Shown here in pieces: positions 18,051 through 27,675 of a DNA stretch of 46,360 bases (positions are counted from its first letter, which is position 1; the number at the start of each line of letters is the position of its first letter). Below the pieces are notes generated by a model. That model was not told where the DNA came from. It searched no databases and saw only the letters and a list, made by a program, of their open reading frames with translations. Both the position numbers and the translations under genes were made by a program. The stretch lies in contig JAPKAD010000016.1 in the NCBI GenBank assembly GCA_028825445.1, forward strand, positions 1 to 46,360. Direction: 5' to 3'. The DNA comes from Octadecabacter sp. (GTDB taxonomy: Bacteria > Pseudomonadota > Alphaproteobacteria > Rhodobacterales > Rhodobacteraceae).

Positions 18051-18443
18051 ATGTCTCTGATTGATGACGCTCGCGCTGTGCGCGAAAATGCTTATGCACC
18101 TTATTCAAAATTTGCTGTGGGGGCTGCGTTGAAAACTACTCAAGGAACAGTTTTTAAGGGTATAAATGTAGAAAACGTTGCTTACCCTGAAGGCACCTGC
18201 GCTGAAGCAGGGGCAATCGCTGCAATGTGTGCAGGTGGTGAACGTGAGATCGTTGAAATCGCTGTTGTCGCTGACTCACCAGTTCCTGTGCCGCCTTGTG
18301 GCGGATGCCGCCAGAAGATTGCAGAATTTGCAGGGCCAAATGTAATCGTAACTATGTCCACAATGGATGGATCGATATTACAAATGACCGTGGCAGAGTT
18401 GCTACCAGGGCGATTTACAGCTGATCATATGGCAAAAACATAA
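18051..18443 (+). CDS. cdd: cytidine deaminase
   Basis: 130 residues from ATG 18051, behind AAAAAAGGATCT, a good ribosome binding site. Deaminates cytidine and deoxycytidine to uridine and deoxyuridine. Zinc site: TCAEAGAIAA (Cys ligand plus catalytic Glu) and PCGGCRQ (two Cys), as in the homotetrameric all-Cys class; substrate loop APYSKFAVGAAL near residues 15-26 and the NVENVAYP block follow. A TTG at 18003 gives a longer open frame but no recognisable sequence. deoA follows after three bases. Confidence 0.95.
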   Translation: MSLIDDARAVRENAYAPYSKFAVGAALKTTQGTVFKGINVENVAYPEGTCAEAGAIAAMCAGGEREIVEIAVVADSPVPVPPCGGCRQKIAEFAGPNVIVTMSTMDGSILQMTVAELLPGRFTADHMAKT

Positions 18444-18446
18444 TCA

Positions 18447-19751
18447 ATGGATGCGCGCGCTATCATTGCTAAAGTACGACGTGGTGAAGATCCCACTTTT
18501 GCTGAATTAAATTGGTTTACTAGCGGTTTGGCAACGCGCATGGTTTCAGACGCACAGGCGGGAGCTTTTGCGATGGCAGTTTGTCTGAAAGGACTTAGTG
18601 ACGAAGGCCGCGTGGCATTGACCAAGGGGATGCGCGACAGTGGTGACGTGATGAAATGGGATTTACCAGGTCCAGTTTTGGACAAACATTCTACGGGTGG
18701 GGTTGGTGATCCAGTGTCCCTAATTCTTGCGCCTGCACTTGCGGCGTGTGACGTGTTTGTTCCGATGGTGTCAGGCCGTGGGCTTGGGCATACGGGTGGA
18801 ACTCTTGATAAACTTGAGGCGATTCCGGGGCTCAGCACAGAGCAAAATAACAGTAATTTTCGCAGTATTACTCGAAATATTGGTTGTGCGATCGTTAGTG
18901 CTACCAATTCCATTGCGCCTGCAGACAAACGTTTATACGCAATACGAGACGTTACTGACACGATTCAAAGTGTTGATTTGATTTGTGCGTCAATCTTATC
19001 AAAGAAACTTGCGGCAGGACTTGATGGTTTGGTGCTCGACGTCAAATCAGGTAGTGGCGCGTTTATGAAAACCCCAGCTGAGGCATTAAAGTTGGCCCGT
19101 GCATTGACGTCCACGGCGAACGGAGCTGGCACTTCGGCAGCCGCGTTCATCACTGACATGTCGCAACCCCTTGCGCCAAGCCTCGGCAATGGGGTCGAAG
19201 TTGCAATATGCCTTGAGGTTTTGTCAGGAAACCGCGCTGCAGCTCCGCGCTTGCACGATTTGACTGTAGCTTTGTGCGCCCGCGTTCTTGCACTTGCAGG
19301 GCACGCTGAAGGAGAAGCCGAAGAGCGCGTCAAGGCTATTATTTCATCAGGTCATGCTATGGACTGTTTTGCTGCTATGGTCCGCGCCATGGGTGGACCA
19401 TCTGACATTGCTAACAGTTGGAACACACAGCTGCCCAAGGCTCCAGTTATTGGTGACGTTCTTGCGCCGTATTCTGGCAAAATTGCTGCAATTGATGGTG
19501 AATTACTTGGTTTAACGGTAGTGCAGTTGGGTGGCGGGCGGCAGGTCGAAAGTGATCGGATTGACCCACGCGTTGGCCTGACAGGTGTTTTACCGCTTGG
19601 AACCAAGGTTGTACGCGGTGACCCGATTGCAACGATTCATGCTGCCGATGAAGATAGCGCACAAGTCGCAGCCCAAGCGGTACTTCGCGCGGTATCCATT
19701 GGTGCAGATGTTGAAATTCCTGACCTTATCTTAGAACGGATCGCCCCATGA
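18447..19751 (+). CDS. deoA: thymidine phosphorylase
   Basis: 434 residues. Splits thymidine or deoxyuridine with phosphate to the base and deoxyribose 1-phosphate. The phosphate-binding signature KHSTGGVGD is at residues 80-88, followed by MVSGRGLGHTGGTLDKLEAIPG and the conserved DVKSGSGAFM. Full length for the DeoA family. It starts three bases after cdd and ends in an ATGA overlap with deoB, so products pass from Cdd (deoxyuridine) to DeoA to DeoB in order of the genes. Confidence 0.96.
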   Translation: MDARAIIAKVRRGEDPTFAELNWFTSGLATRMVSDAQAGAFAMAVCLKGLSDEGRVALTKGMRDSGDVMKWDLPGPVLDKHSTGGVGDPVSLILAPALAACDVFVPMVSGRGLGHTGGTLDKLEAIPGLSTEQNNSNFRSITRNIGCAIVSATNSIAPADKRLYAIRDVTDTIQSVDLICASILSKKLAAGLDGLVLDVKSGSGAFMKTPAEALKLARALTSTANGAGTSAAAFITDMSQPLAPSLGNGVEVAICLEVLSGNRAAAPRLHDLTVALCARVLALAGHAEGEAEERVKAIISSGHAMDCFAAMVRAMGGPSDIANSWNTQLPKAPVIGDVLAPYSGKIAAIDGELLGLTVVQLGGGRQVESDRIDPRVGLTGVLPLGTKVVRGDPIATIHAADEDSAQVAAQAVLRAVSIGADVEIPDLILERIAP

Positions 19752-20980
19752 CACAGACCTTAAAAAATCGGGTATTCCTAATTGTAATAGATAGCGTTGG
19801 TATTGGTGGCGCGCCTGATGCATCTAATTTTTTTAATGGCGGCACGCCTGACACTGGGGCTAATACACTAGGTCATATCGCGCTGGCTTGCGCTGCGGGC
19901 AGGGTTGAAGACGGACGTACAGGGCCATTGAAAATACCAAACCTGAATGCTTTAGGTGCAGGGGCTTCGATGCAGATTGCGACCGGTCTTGATCTTGGCT
20001 GGCCTGCGCCAACTGGGGCTTACGCTGCTGCCACGCAGATCAGCCTCGGTAAAGACACACCGTCTGGCCATTGGGAGTTGTCTGGCGTGCCGGTTCCGTG
20101 GGATTGGACAACGTTTTTGAAAACCACACCTGTGTTTTCTGAGGTTATCACGAAGCGAATTTGCGAATTAGCTGGATCGGAGGGTATCCTCGCCAACTGT
20201 CACGCCTCAGGCACGCAAGTCATTGATGATTTTGGCACGCAGCACATACAGTCTGGCTGGCCGATTTGTTACACATCTGTCGATAGCGTATTACAAATTG
20301 CTGCTCATGAAGTTCAATTTGGATTGGAACGGCTTTTAAAATTGTGTGAGGAACTTGCTCCGATGCTGCACAAACTTAAAGTGGGTCGTGTGATCGCGCG
20401 GCCATTTGTGGGCGAAGATGGAGTGTTCGAACGCACGTTGAACCGTCACGACTATTCCATCCCGCCCCCTTCACCGACGTTGTGTGACTGGCTTCATGAT
20501 GCTGGTCGATCGGTGCAAGCTATTGGCAAAGTTGGTGATATTTTTTCAATGCACGGTATTGATGAAGTGCGCAAAGGTGCTGACACGACCTTGATGGATC
20601 ACCTTTCTGACTTGATAGATGATGCGCCAGATGGTGGTTTTGTTTTTGCCAATTTTGTCGAATTTGACAGTCTTTACGGACACCGTCGCGATGTTTCAGG
20701 TTATGCTAAGCATCTTGAATGGTTTGACGCGGCCTTGGGCGCGCTCTTGCCTAAATTGAGGCCTAGCGATCTGTTGTGTGTCACGGCTGATCATGGCAAT
20801 GATCCGACTTGGATTGGCACGGATCATACCCGTGAACGGGTGCCGGTTTTGATCCATGGGTTGGACATCAACCAACAAGGCTCGCGCAATCTTGGTCATG
20901 TTGAGTTTGTCGACGTTGCAGCCACAATCGCTACGTACTTGGGCGTCGCGCCTCGTGGACACGGAAAGAATTTTTTATGA
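19748..20980 (+). CDS. deoB: phosphopentomutase
   Basis: 410 residues, alkaline-phosphatase superfamily. Converts (deoxy)ribose 1-phosphate to the 5-phosphate. Metal and catalytic sites visible: VIDSVGIGGAPDA near the N-terminus, DTGANTLGHIA, the cap entry KDTPSGHWEL, and the C-terminal ADHGNDPTWIGTDHTRERVP. Start overlaps the deoA stop by four bases (ATGA) and its stop overlaps add in the same way, indicating translational coupling. No deoC (aldolase) gene is in the window. Confidence 0.96.
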   Translation: MTQTLKNRVFLIVIDSVGIGGAPDASNFFNGGTPDTGANTLGHIALACAAGRVEDGRTGPLKIPNLNALGAGASMQIATGLDLGWPAPTGAYAAATQISLGKDTPSGHWELSGVPVPWDWTTFLKTTPVFSEVITKRICELAGSEGILANCHASGTQVIDDFGTQHIQSGWPICYTSVDSVLQIAAHEVQFGLERLLKLCEELAPMLHKLKVGRVIARPFVGEDGVFERTLNRHDYSIPPPSPTLCDWLHDAGRSVQAIGKVGDIFSMHGIDEVRKGADTTLMDHLSDLIDDAPDGGFVFANFVEFDSLYGHRRDVSGYAKHLEWFDAALGALLPKLRPSDLLCVTADHGNDPTWIGTDHTRERVPVLIHGLDINQQGSRNLGHVEFVDVAATIATYLGVAPRGHGKNFL

Positions 20981-21963
20981 CATATAAATCTATGCCTAAA
21001 GTTGAGTTGCACACACACCTTGAGGGCTGTGCTCCGCCGAGCTTTATTCTTGGATTAGCAAAGGAAAAGTCGATCGATATTAGTGGTGTGTTCAACAAGG
21101 ATGGCACCTATGCATATCGTGATTTTGATCATTTTTTACAAGTTTATGAGGCTGCTTGTACAACGCTTCAGGGTCCACAAGATTTCTATCGATTAGTAAA
21201 AGCGGTTTTGCAAGAAAGTGCTGCCCAAGGGGTTGTTTACCAAGAAACGTTTCTGTCACCCAATTTCTGCGGCGGAGGAGATCTAGCGGCATGGCGCGAT
21301 TATTTGGCGGCGATGGAAACAGCGGCGGCTGAAGCAGAAATAGAATTTGGCATTACCCTAAAAGGAATCGTTACCTGTATTCGCCATTTTGGATCTGACG
21401 CTGCAAAACCCATAGCGCTTTGCGCGTCTGAAACTTTTGGTGATTTCATCACTGGATTTGGTATGGCTGGTGGAGAAATGGTTGGTCGCCCCAAGGATTA
21501 TGCCTACGCCTTTGATATGGCACGAGAAGCTGGAATGCCCCTAACCTGCCATGCTGGAGAATGGGGCGGGCCAGACATGGTTGCGGATACAATTACCGAT
21601 CTTAAGGTGCAGCGCATCGGCCACGGTGTGAATGCCATTCATGATCCTAAACTGGTGGCGCAGATTGCGGACTCCGATGTAGTACTTGAAGTCTGCCCTG
21701 GCTCTAATGTGTTTCTGAGAGCCACAGGCGATTGGGTAGATCACCCGATTCAGAAACTGCGCGATGCGGGGATAAAGATTACTGTATCAACGGATGATCC
21801 ACCGTTCTTTAGCACAACAATGACTGATGAATTCAACACGCTTGCCAAGATCTTTGGCTGGGACGCTGGTGATTTTAATACTCTCAATCAGACCGCGCTT
21901 GACGCGGCCTTCTGTGATGCTACTACCCGTGCTAAAATTGCCAAACGACTGGAAAATCAATGA
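20977..21963 (+). CDS. add: adenosine deaminase
   Basis: 328 residues, TIM-barrel metal hydrolase of the adenosine/AMP deaminase family. Zinc and catalytic residues: VELHTHLEG near the N-terminus, [16 protein letters not shown], and STDDPPFF. Converts adenosine and deoxyadenosine to inosine forms. A few bacterial members of this family act on adenine or other bases; the length, HTHLEG and HAGE spacing fit adenosine deaminase and the operon supports it. Coupled by ATGA overlaps to deoB upstream and upp downstream. Confidence 0.9.
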   Translation: MTYKSMPKVELHTHLEGCAPPSFILGLAKEKSIDISGVFNKDGTYAYRDFDHFLQVYEAACTTLQGPQDFYRLVKAVLQESAAQGVVYQETFLSPNFCGGGDLAAWRDYLAAMETAAAEAEIEFGITLKGIVTCIRHFGSDAAKPIALCASETFGDFITGFGMAGGEMVGRPKDYAYAFDMAREAGMPLTCHAGEWGGPDMVADTITDLKVQRIGHGVNAIHDPKLVAQIADSDVVLEVCPGSNVFLRATGDWVDHPIQKLRDAGIKITVSTDDPPFFSTTMTDEFNTLAKIFGWDAGDFNTLNQTALDAAFCDATTRAKIAKRLENQ

Positions 21964-22598
21964 CTAAACTGCCGCACCTGACTCACGTCACGCACCCGTT
22001 GGTGCAGCATAAATTGACGCTGATGCGCGACAAAAATACGCCTACAGCAGTGTTTCGCCAGCTTTTACGCGAAATTTCACAGCTTCTCGCCTATGAGGTG
22101 ACACGTGAATTGCCAATGACGACCAAGACTATCGAAACTCCAATGGAGACAATGGAAGCGCCTGTGCTTCAGGGGCGAAAACTAGCGTTGATTTCAATTC
22201 TTCGGGCTGGCAACGGATTGCTGGATGGTATGTTAGAGTTGATCCCGTCGGCGCGTGTAGGTTTTGTGGGCTTGTACCGTGACGAAAAAACCCTTCAGCC
22301 AGTACAGTACTATTTCAAGGTGCCCGATGCGATGGACGAACGCATGGTCATTGCTGTTGACCCAATGTTAGCGACTGGAAACTCGTCGATTGCTGCGATT
22401 GATCTACTGAAAAAATCTGGTGCGAAAAATATCCGCTTCTTGTGTTTATTAGCGTCGCCAGAAGGCATCGCTGCAATGAAAGTCGCACATCCAGATGTGC
22501 CGATCGTGACAGCTGCGGTTGATAGCTACTTGAATGACAACGGGTATATTGTTCCGGGACTAGGTGATGCGGGTGACCGCATGTTTGGAACTAAATAG
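21960..22598 (+). CDS. upp: uracil phosphoribosyltransferase
   Basis: 212 residues. Makes UMP from uracil and PRPP, recovering the uracil released by DeoA. PRPP loop [12 protein letters not shown] (family [11 protein letters not shown]) and the C-terminal [14 protein letters not shown], in the uracil-binding region, are plain; the N-terminal [19 protein letters not shown] is standard. Last gene of the cdd-deoA-deoB-add-upp operon; its ATG overlaps the add stop. Confidence 0.96.
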   Translation: MTKLPHLTHVTHPLVQHKLTLMRDKNTPTAVFRQLLREISQLLAYEVTRELPMTTKTIETPMETMEAPVLQGRKLALISILRAGNGLLDGMLELIPSARVGFVGLYRDEKTLQPVQYYFKVPDAMDERMVIAVDPMLATGNSSIAAIDLLKKSGAKNIRFLCLLASPEGIAAMKVAHPDVPIVTAAVDSYLNDNGYIVPGLGDAGDRMFGTK

Positions 22599-22631
22599 TC
22601 ACAACAATTTTTTTACACAAAAGTGATTATT
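22594..22631 (+). terminator. weak hairpin at the end of the upp operon
   Basis: AATAGTCAC (22594-22602, overlapping the stop) pairs with GTGATTATT (22623-22631) across a 20-base loop, followed by an AT-rich TTATTTTG stretch. Weak as a terminator, but no better candidate is seen. Confidence 0.3.
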
Positions 22632-22897
22632 TATTATTTTGTCTCGACGGATTGTGTAGACAATTATGTATTTTTTTGGACAGCGGTCTAGATTTTAGTC
22701 AGATTTTTCTCTTATTCTAGCCTTTATGGCTGGTATTGCATCCCGGAAAGCTTTTTTGACCTAAGTAGGCTTGCGTGTTTGTAATAGTGGGGAATGTCTA
22801 TCTAATTAATTGGGTGCCTCGGGTCAATCTTAGCCGTGACCAATTCTGTGTATTCCAGCCTATGCAGGTTTTTAGATCAACCAAAATATCGCCTATA

Positions 22898-23673
22898 ATG
22901 AACGTTCCCAACCCATTGGATACGCAAGTTTCTGGGCTGACGGCACGCTTTACTGGAACACCTCCACCTGTTATTTTAGCAACTTCCGCACAGCTTTCGA
23001 ATGTGCCGATGACCAATGTGGCCGCAATCAGCTCTTTTGGTTGGCGAAGGTGAAAAAGCAGTTATTGTGGAACGTCCTATAGTGGCTGCGGCTAAATCCC
23101 CATTGTCAGTAACTCAACAGCGCGTACTGACACGCGCGCAGACCTGCGCTGGCCTGACTGGTGTGCTATACAAATTAAATTAAAAATAGTTTAGCCTATC
23201 AATCCATGGCGGTCCACAGACACGGCCTATCACACCGATCGTAGGCCCGTTTACGGGTTTTGAGTCAGATCACTTTTGGACACAAAATTTCTATTTCAAT
23301 CTGCTTGGTACTGCGCCGGGATCCACGAAGGTAAACTCAAGAATAAATATTGGCTTAACATCTGCATGCAATGCTGTCGGTTTGACCATCACCCATAACC
23401 TTCCGTTCGGTGCGGCATGCTTCAATTGCTATCCAGTCGAACAACTCGCTTAGTGGCAACCTCCAATTCTAGGGCTAATGGCTTAATGACGCGTGTGCGT
23501 ACATCTTTTTTTAACATTGTTTATTGGATGACTTGTTCAATCAGAACCCACCACCTTATTCTAACTCGACGTTTAGTTCGGCGTGGGCCACGTCAAGTAT
23601 TCCGATAGGTTATGCACGCCTATGGCATGATGATCGTCTTAACACACAACGAGGTATTCGCGTTGACCCATAG
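22898..23673 (+). pseudogene. shattered gene, possibly a SPOR-type Rhodobacterales protein
   Basis: Pieces in different plus-strand frames read in a plausible order: PNPLDTQVSGLTARFTG and TSAQLSNVPMTNVAAISS (from ATG 22898), AVIVERPIVAAAKSPLSV and RAQTCAGLTGV after a frameshift, GPFTGFESDHFWTQNFYFNL further on, and lastly SSIPIGYARLWHDDRLNTQR with stop 23671-23673. The last piece and CAGLTG resemble linker segments of SPOR-domain proteins common in Rhodobacterales (recalled, not searched). Several frameshifts separate the pieces, so it cannot make one protein. The middle block is not recognised and could come from another gene. From 23674 to 24079 I see nothing. Confidence 0.5.
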
Positions 23674-24079
23674 ACTCAAAGCTTGGAGGTTTTGACTAAC
23701 TCGATCAGCAACGCACCGGCCACACGTGTTGCGATCCAAATCAAATTATAAAATCAATAATGTGCAGATTAGAAGTCACCGTTATGTACAGGTTGGCACT
23801 TTTGATCTTCGTAATTAGGTCCAGTCTTTCGCAATAGCGTTGTGCACACATTGCCTGCTGATGAAGTTTAGTGCCGTAAAATAGAACAGCATTCAAATAC
23901 GCTTGGCTCTGGCCGAGCCGTTCAGCAGTCACGCGCAATTTAGGTTCACTCGGCACCTGCCATAACGCAGGCTATTAAACACATTAACCCGTATTTAAGG
24001 TTTACACCATCATTCGGTTTTCCTGAAGAGGTATCCTATTTATACGAGGGAGCTATCCTCGTTTGGCGTGATTAGTGTA

Positions 24080-25099
24080 CTATTTTATACATATTCCTTG
24101 AAGGCTGATCCATTCCGTGTCTGTTAGGATTTCACGGATAGGTCTGCCTTGCATGGGATCGGCCTCTATAAGGCTAAGCGTCGTCTCACCTGTAACATCA
24201 ACTGCGAAGGCGTAGGGCGTAATGGGCATTTGAGCGTTGGCAAACATGTCTAGTAAAATCGCATCATCTGCACGTTGAGGCGGGTTGGCGAACAACGTTT
24301 CAGCATAGCTGCGCAATGCTTCTGGGGTGATCTCTCCTTGCGTCAGCAATGTAAATGTCGCCCTAATTCCAGAATATTTCAGCAAAGCCTCAAGTGGATC
24401 TTGAATGCGCAGTTGTGCGGCAGCGGCAATGATATGCCCACCTACAGTGGATGGATCTTCGGTATCTTCAATAAGATCGCGATTGATCACGATCAAACCA
24501 CCGGGCAGGTAGATCGCTGCGTCGGGGCCTGATGGCACCACGAACACCTGCCCTCCCGCATCTGGGCCGAGCGCACGAATATGCAAGGCCTCCAAGGCTT
24601 GCGTTCCTAGTGGGCTGCGGCAAGTTTGACCGGTAATATGTTGGATGTGATTCAGTAATGTCATCCCGATTTCTGCCCGTTTGACAGTTGGAATCACGTT
24701 TTGCGCTTCGCGGATCAATGCATTGGGTAGCCAAAACACAACTATTCCCAATATGAATACTGTGGTTGTCAACAGGCCTACATTACGCAGTCGACCAGGT
24801 CGGTAGCGGCGGCTATTAACGGTTTTGCGAACCTTTTCCATAGCGCTAATCATCAATTCATCGCTGATCTCTAAAGTCTCGGTGCCATCGGATGCAGGCG
24901 TGAACAAAGCAGGACGTTCGCCAGCATTCAACCGTTCAACTGCTGGAAGCGACCAGTGGGTCAGTGGGCGGTCAGCGCTGTCCAATATTACCAAAGTGGC
25001 GTTTCCAAGGGACACCGTGACTTCACGGCGTTGATTATCAGGTGAAGCGCGCCAAAGGCCACTGCTTTCTAACCGAGAGAATTCTGTAAGTGCTGTCAT
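24080..25099 (-). CDS. membrane-anchored M48-like protein lacking the zinc site
   Basis: 339 residues from ATG 25099 (a TTG start at 25156 is possible but less likely). A soluble region of about 105 residues (TLVILDSADRPLTHWSLP) precedes one transmembrane segment (about 107-124), so most of the C-terminal part should be periplasmic. Residues 184-232 read like an M48 peptidase core (VFVVPSGPDAAIYLPGGLIV, then a loop and helix), but where HExxH should stand there is VGGHIIAAAAQLR, so zinc hydrolysis is unlikely. It may be a pseudoenzyme; alternatively the likeness is convergent. Function unknown. Stands alone, with an AT-rich gap after it. Confidence 0.75.
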   Translation of the reverse strand: MTALTEFSRLESSGLWRASPDNQRREVTVSLGNATLVILDSADRPLTHWSLPAVERLNAGERPALFTPASDGTETLEISDELMISAMEKVRKTVNSRRYRPGRLRNVGLLTTTVFILGIVVFWLPNALIREAQNVIPTVKRAEIGMTLLNHIQHITGQTCRSPLGTQALEALHIRALGPDAGGQVFVVPSGPDAAIYLPGGLIVINRDLIEDTEDPSTVGGHIIAAAAQLRIQDPLEALLKYSGIRATFTLLTQGEITPEALRSYAETLFANPPQRADDAILLDMFANAQMPITPYAFAVDVTGETTLSLIEADPMQGRPIREILTDTEWISLQGICIK

Positions 25100-25180
25100 G
25101 TCTGGGCCTGCTTTGCCTCTGTTGATTAGACCTAACCTAGCAAATTCTGGCTGCAATGACAGTCACAGTCTGTAGCTCAT

Positions 25181-25215
25181 AAAAAAGCCCCCGACCGTGA
25201 TGGTTAGGGGCCCTT
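25181..25215 (-). terminator. intrinsic terminator after the BCCT transporter gene
   Basis: On the minus strand GCCCCTAACC pairs with GGTCGGGGGC across a five-base loop and is followed by TTTTTT (the A run at 25181-25186). It lies about 25 bases after the transporter stop. Confidence 0.85.
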
Positions 25216-25235
25216 AAATTTCTACGAAGCGTCAA

Positions 25236-26969
25236 TCACATCATCGCGGCGCGTTCAGAGCGCAAGCCTTGCAAGATAGCAAAACACATCACTAACAAGA
25301 CGACCGTAAAGAACAGCCCCGTTGAGATCACCATGGCCTGCAGACTTTCAAGTCCGGCGGTTCCCGCTGCCCCCAAAAGAAGCACACCCGCAACCGCACC
25401 TTCAAAAATGCACCAGAAAATACGCTGGGACACAGGGGCGTCGACTTTGCCGCCTGCAGTGATCGTGTCGATCACCAATGAGCCGGAGTCTGATGATGTC
25501 ACAAAAAACACTATGACCAGCACAACAGCCAAAACTGAAGAGATGGATGAGAACGGCAGTTCACCTAACATCGCAAAGAGCGAAATTTCTGGCTTGTAGG
25601 CTGCTACGACGTTTTGGAATACCCCACTATCTGTACTGCTTGCAACGACTTGACTGATTGCTGTGCCACCAAATGTTGCCATCCAGAATACACAAACAAG
25701 ACTCGGGATCAATAATACACAGGTAATGAATTCACGAACAGTCCGACCACGACTAACACGGGCAATAAACATGCCCACAAATGGTGACCAGCTGATCCAC
25801 CATGCCCAATAGAACGTTGTCCATCCGTGCAAGAATTCCGTATCGACGCGGCCCACAGGATTGCTAAGTGGCACAATTTCTTGCGCATAGGCGAAAAGCC
25901 CACCAAAGAAGTCAGTGAAGATCGCCAGCGTTGGCCCAGCAATCAGCACAAACACTAGGAGGATACCGGCGAGCCCCATGTTGATTTCGGACAGCACCTT
26001 AACACCACCGTCCAGGCCACGCATCACGGACACCAACGCGATTGCGGTGATGAACGCGATGATGAGAACCAAAAGAACAGAACTGTCCGCGCTGGAATTC
26101 ACGTTGCCCCAAAGGAAACCCATGAAGTTACGGGTTCCTTCGACTGAGTCTCCTGACCCGAACACTTCAGTCAAACCTGAAGCCACCTGTGTCGCACCAA
26201 AGCCTAGCGATGTGGCCAGACCAAACAGCGTCGCGAATGCTGCAGTACAGTCGATAGTATGGCCCCAAGGTCCCCAGATACGTTCACCTAAGATAGGGTA
26301 AAACGCGGACCGTAACGTCAGCGGCAAGCCCTTGTTGTAGCTGAACAGCGCCAGCGCCAAAGCAACGATGGCATAGATTGCCCAGGGGTGCAGACCCCAG
26401 TGGAAAATCGTAGCGGCCATGGCCATGCGGCGTGCTGCGTCGACTTGCGCCGCACTTTGCACAACACCATCCACGATACCCAATTCACCACCAAGTGGTT
26501 GATCGCCCCACGGCGTTGCGAAGTAATAGACAGGTTCTAGCACACCAAAGAACATCAAGCCGATGCCCATGCCTGCGGCGAACAACATCGCAAACCAAGC
26601 GAGATAACTGTAATCAGGCACGGCGTCCGTCCCGCCTAGTCTGACCTTGCCCCATGGGGTTACGATCAATAGCAATGCAAAAATTACAAACAGGTTGGCT
26701 GACATTAAGAAAAACCAGTCAAAGGTGCTTTTGATATAGTTGCGAACCGCCAGAAAAACCTCTTTGGAACCTTCTGGAAACACTAGTGCGATGGCAACAA
26801 ACAATAGGATCATCGCTGCGGATATTATAAAAACAGGATTGTGAATATCAAGCTTGATGCCTGCGACTGTGGCTTCGATATTATCTTGTCCGACCTCGTA
26901 CTCGGTATCAATTATGTCAGATCGTCCCTCGGGTTCTGGAATGCCTGGATTTGTTGTTTCATCAGTCAT
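25236..26969 (-). CDS. BCCT-family transporter (betaine/choline/DMSP type)
   Basis: 577 residues, twelve predicted membrane segments. BCCT carriers import trimethylammonium or sulfonium compounds. The GMGIG motif (residues 133-137), linked to sodium coupling in BetP, is present; so are FHWGLHPWA and the aromatic box region YWAWWISWSPFVGMF that cages the quaternary group. The N-terminal tail is long and acidic and the C-terminal tail short, unlike BetP's long C-terminal osmosensor, so stress gating may differ. Glycine betaine is the default guess; choline, carnitine or dimethylsulfoniopropionate cannot be separated by eye. It lies 58 bases after a uspA gene on the same strand. Confidence 0.92.
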   Translation of the reverse strand: MTDETTNPGIPEPEGRSDIIDTEYEVGQDNIEATVAGIKLDIHNPVFIISAAMILLFVAIALVFPEGSKEVFLAVRNYIKSTFDWFFLMSANLFVIFALLLIVTPWGKVRLGGTDAVPDYSYLAWFAMLFAAGMGIGLMFFGVLEPVYYFATPWGDQPLGGELGIVDGVVQSAAQVDAARRMAMAATIFHWGLHPWAIYAIVALALALFSYNKGLPLTLRSAFYPILGERIWGPWGHTIDCTAAFATLFGLATSLGFGATQVASGLTEVFGSGDSVEGTRNFMGFLWGNVNSSADSSVLLVLIIAFITAIALVSVMRGLDGGVKVLSEINMGLAGILLVFVLIAGPTLAIFTDFFGGLFAYAQEIVPLSNPVGRVDTEFLHGWTTFYWAWWISWSPFVGMFIARVSRGRTVREFITCVLLIPSLVCVFWMATFGGTAISQVVASSTDSGVFQNVVAAYKPEISLFAMLGELPFSSISSVLAVVLVIVFFVTSSDSGSLVIDTITAGGKVDAPVSQRIFWCIFEGAVAGVLLLGAAGTAGLESLQAMVISTGLFFTVVLLVMCFAILQGLRSERAAMM

Positions 26970-27027
26970 ATTTTATTGTCCCTCTTAGCTTAGTGGAGTC
27001 GCTCAGCTCTTTTTTGGCAGCGCCTTA

Positions 27028-27444
27028 TCAGTTGCACACAACCATGACAGAACATTTTGCCTGTCGTGCTATTTTGCCACCGTTTGACGGCCAAAGATGT
27101 TCTGCCAGCACTGGAATATGGCTTTGCATCACGATTAGATCGGCACTGATTTCACCAACAGCCTTCAAAAGGGTGGTATCAAGGTCGCCACTTGGATCGT
27201 GGCTGATTGCCAAATGTGTGGCAGTCTCGATTGTGTGCCTGTTTACTTGATTCTTGGCGGGTTCACCCAACTTGGCCTGGTAATTTTTGGGCAAATGGGC
27301 AAAGAACCTAGGCACATGGCTTGTGATGCCGACGAAAGTAATTTTTATCCAGTAGTGCCAGGAGAGATTAACAATTGTTTCCAGTGCCCTTATGAGTTTT
27401 TTTGTATGTCCTAAATCAACGGGAACGATAGTATTATTATACAT
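27028..27444 (-). CDS. UspA-type universal stress protein
   Basis: 138 residues with the Usp fold order: NTIVPVDLGH strand, HLAISHDPSGDLDTTLLKAVGE, ISADLIVMQSH, and the end KIARQAKCSVMVV. The ATP-binding G-x2-G-x9-G-(S/T) motif is degraded (only SNGGK remains), so ATP binding is doubtful. A good ribosome binding site (AGGAGGATAA on the minus strand) precedes the start. It is the likely first gene of a two-gene operon with the BCCT carrier, an arrangement also seen for other osmolyte transporters with attached or adjacent Usp domains. Confidence 0.88.
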   Translation of the reverse strand: MYNNTIVPVDLGHTKKLIRALETIVNLSWHYWIKITFVGITSHVPRFFAHLPKNYQAKLGEPAKNQVNRHTIETATHLAISHDPSGDLDTTLLKAVGEISADLIVMQSHIPVLAEHLWPSNGGKIARQAKCSVMVVCN

Positions 27445-27605
27445 TTATCCTCCTTTTTTGCCGATAGTTTTCGGTTTTTTTCGCATGGTCATCCATGCAG
27501 CCCGAAAGGTTCCTATCTGCGCGATTGCGATTAGCTTACCTTGAGGTAACCTATGCGCATGCATCGACATTTACGCGGAAGACATGAATTTTGCAAATTT
27601 TGTAG

Positions 27606-27631
27606 GAAAAGCTCGTATTATGGGCTTTTTT
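27606..27631. terminator. bidirectional-looking hairpin downstream of the acyl-activating enzyme gene
   Basis: AAAAGCTC (27607-27614) pairs with GGGCTTTT (27622-27629) across seven bases; both strands end in T runs. It lies about 45 bases past the stop of the minus-strand acyl-activating enzyme gene and before uspA. Confidence 0.6.
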
Positions 27632-27675
27632 ATAAAACTAAAAATTGGCCAAAATTGGTTAAGCGCTTGTCGTCC

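Noticed and set aside
27590-27597. TTTGCAAA between uspA and the acyl-activating enzyme gene
   Set aside because: Single copy at the 3' side of both minus-strand neighbours' coding order, not in promoter position and without a partner half-site.
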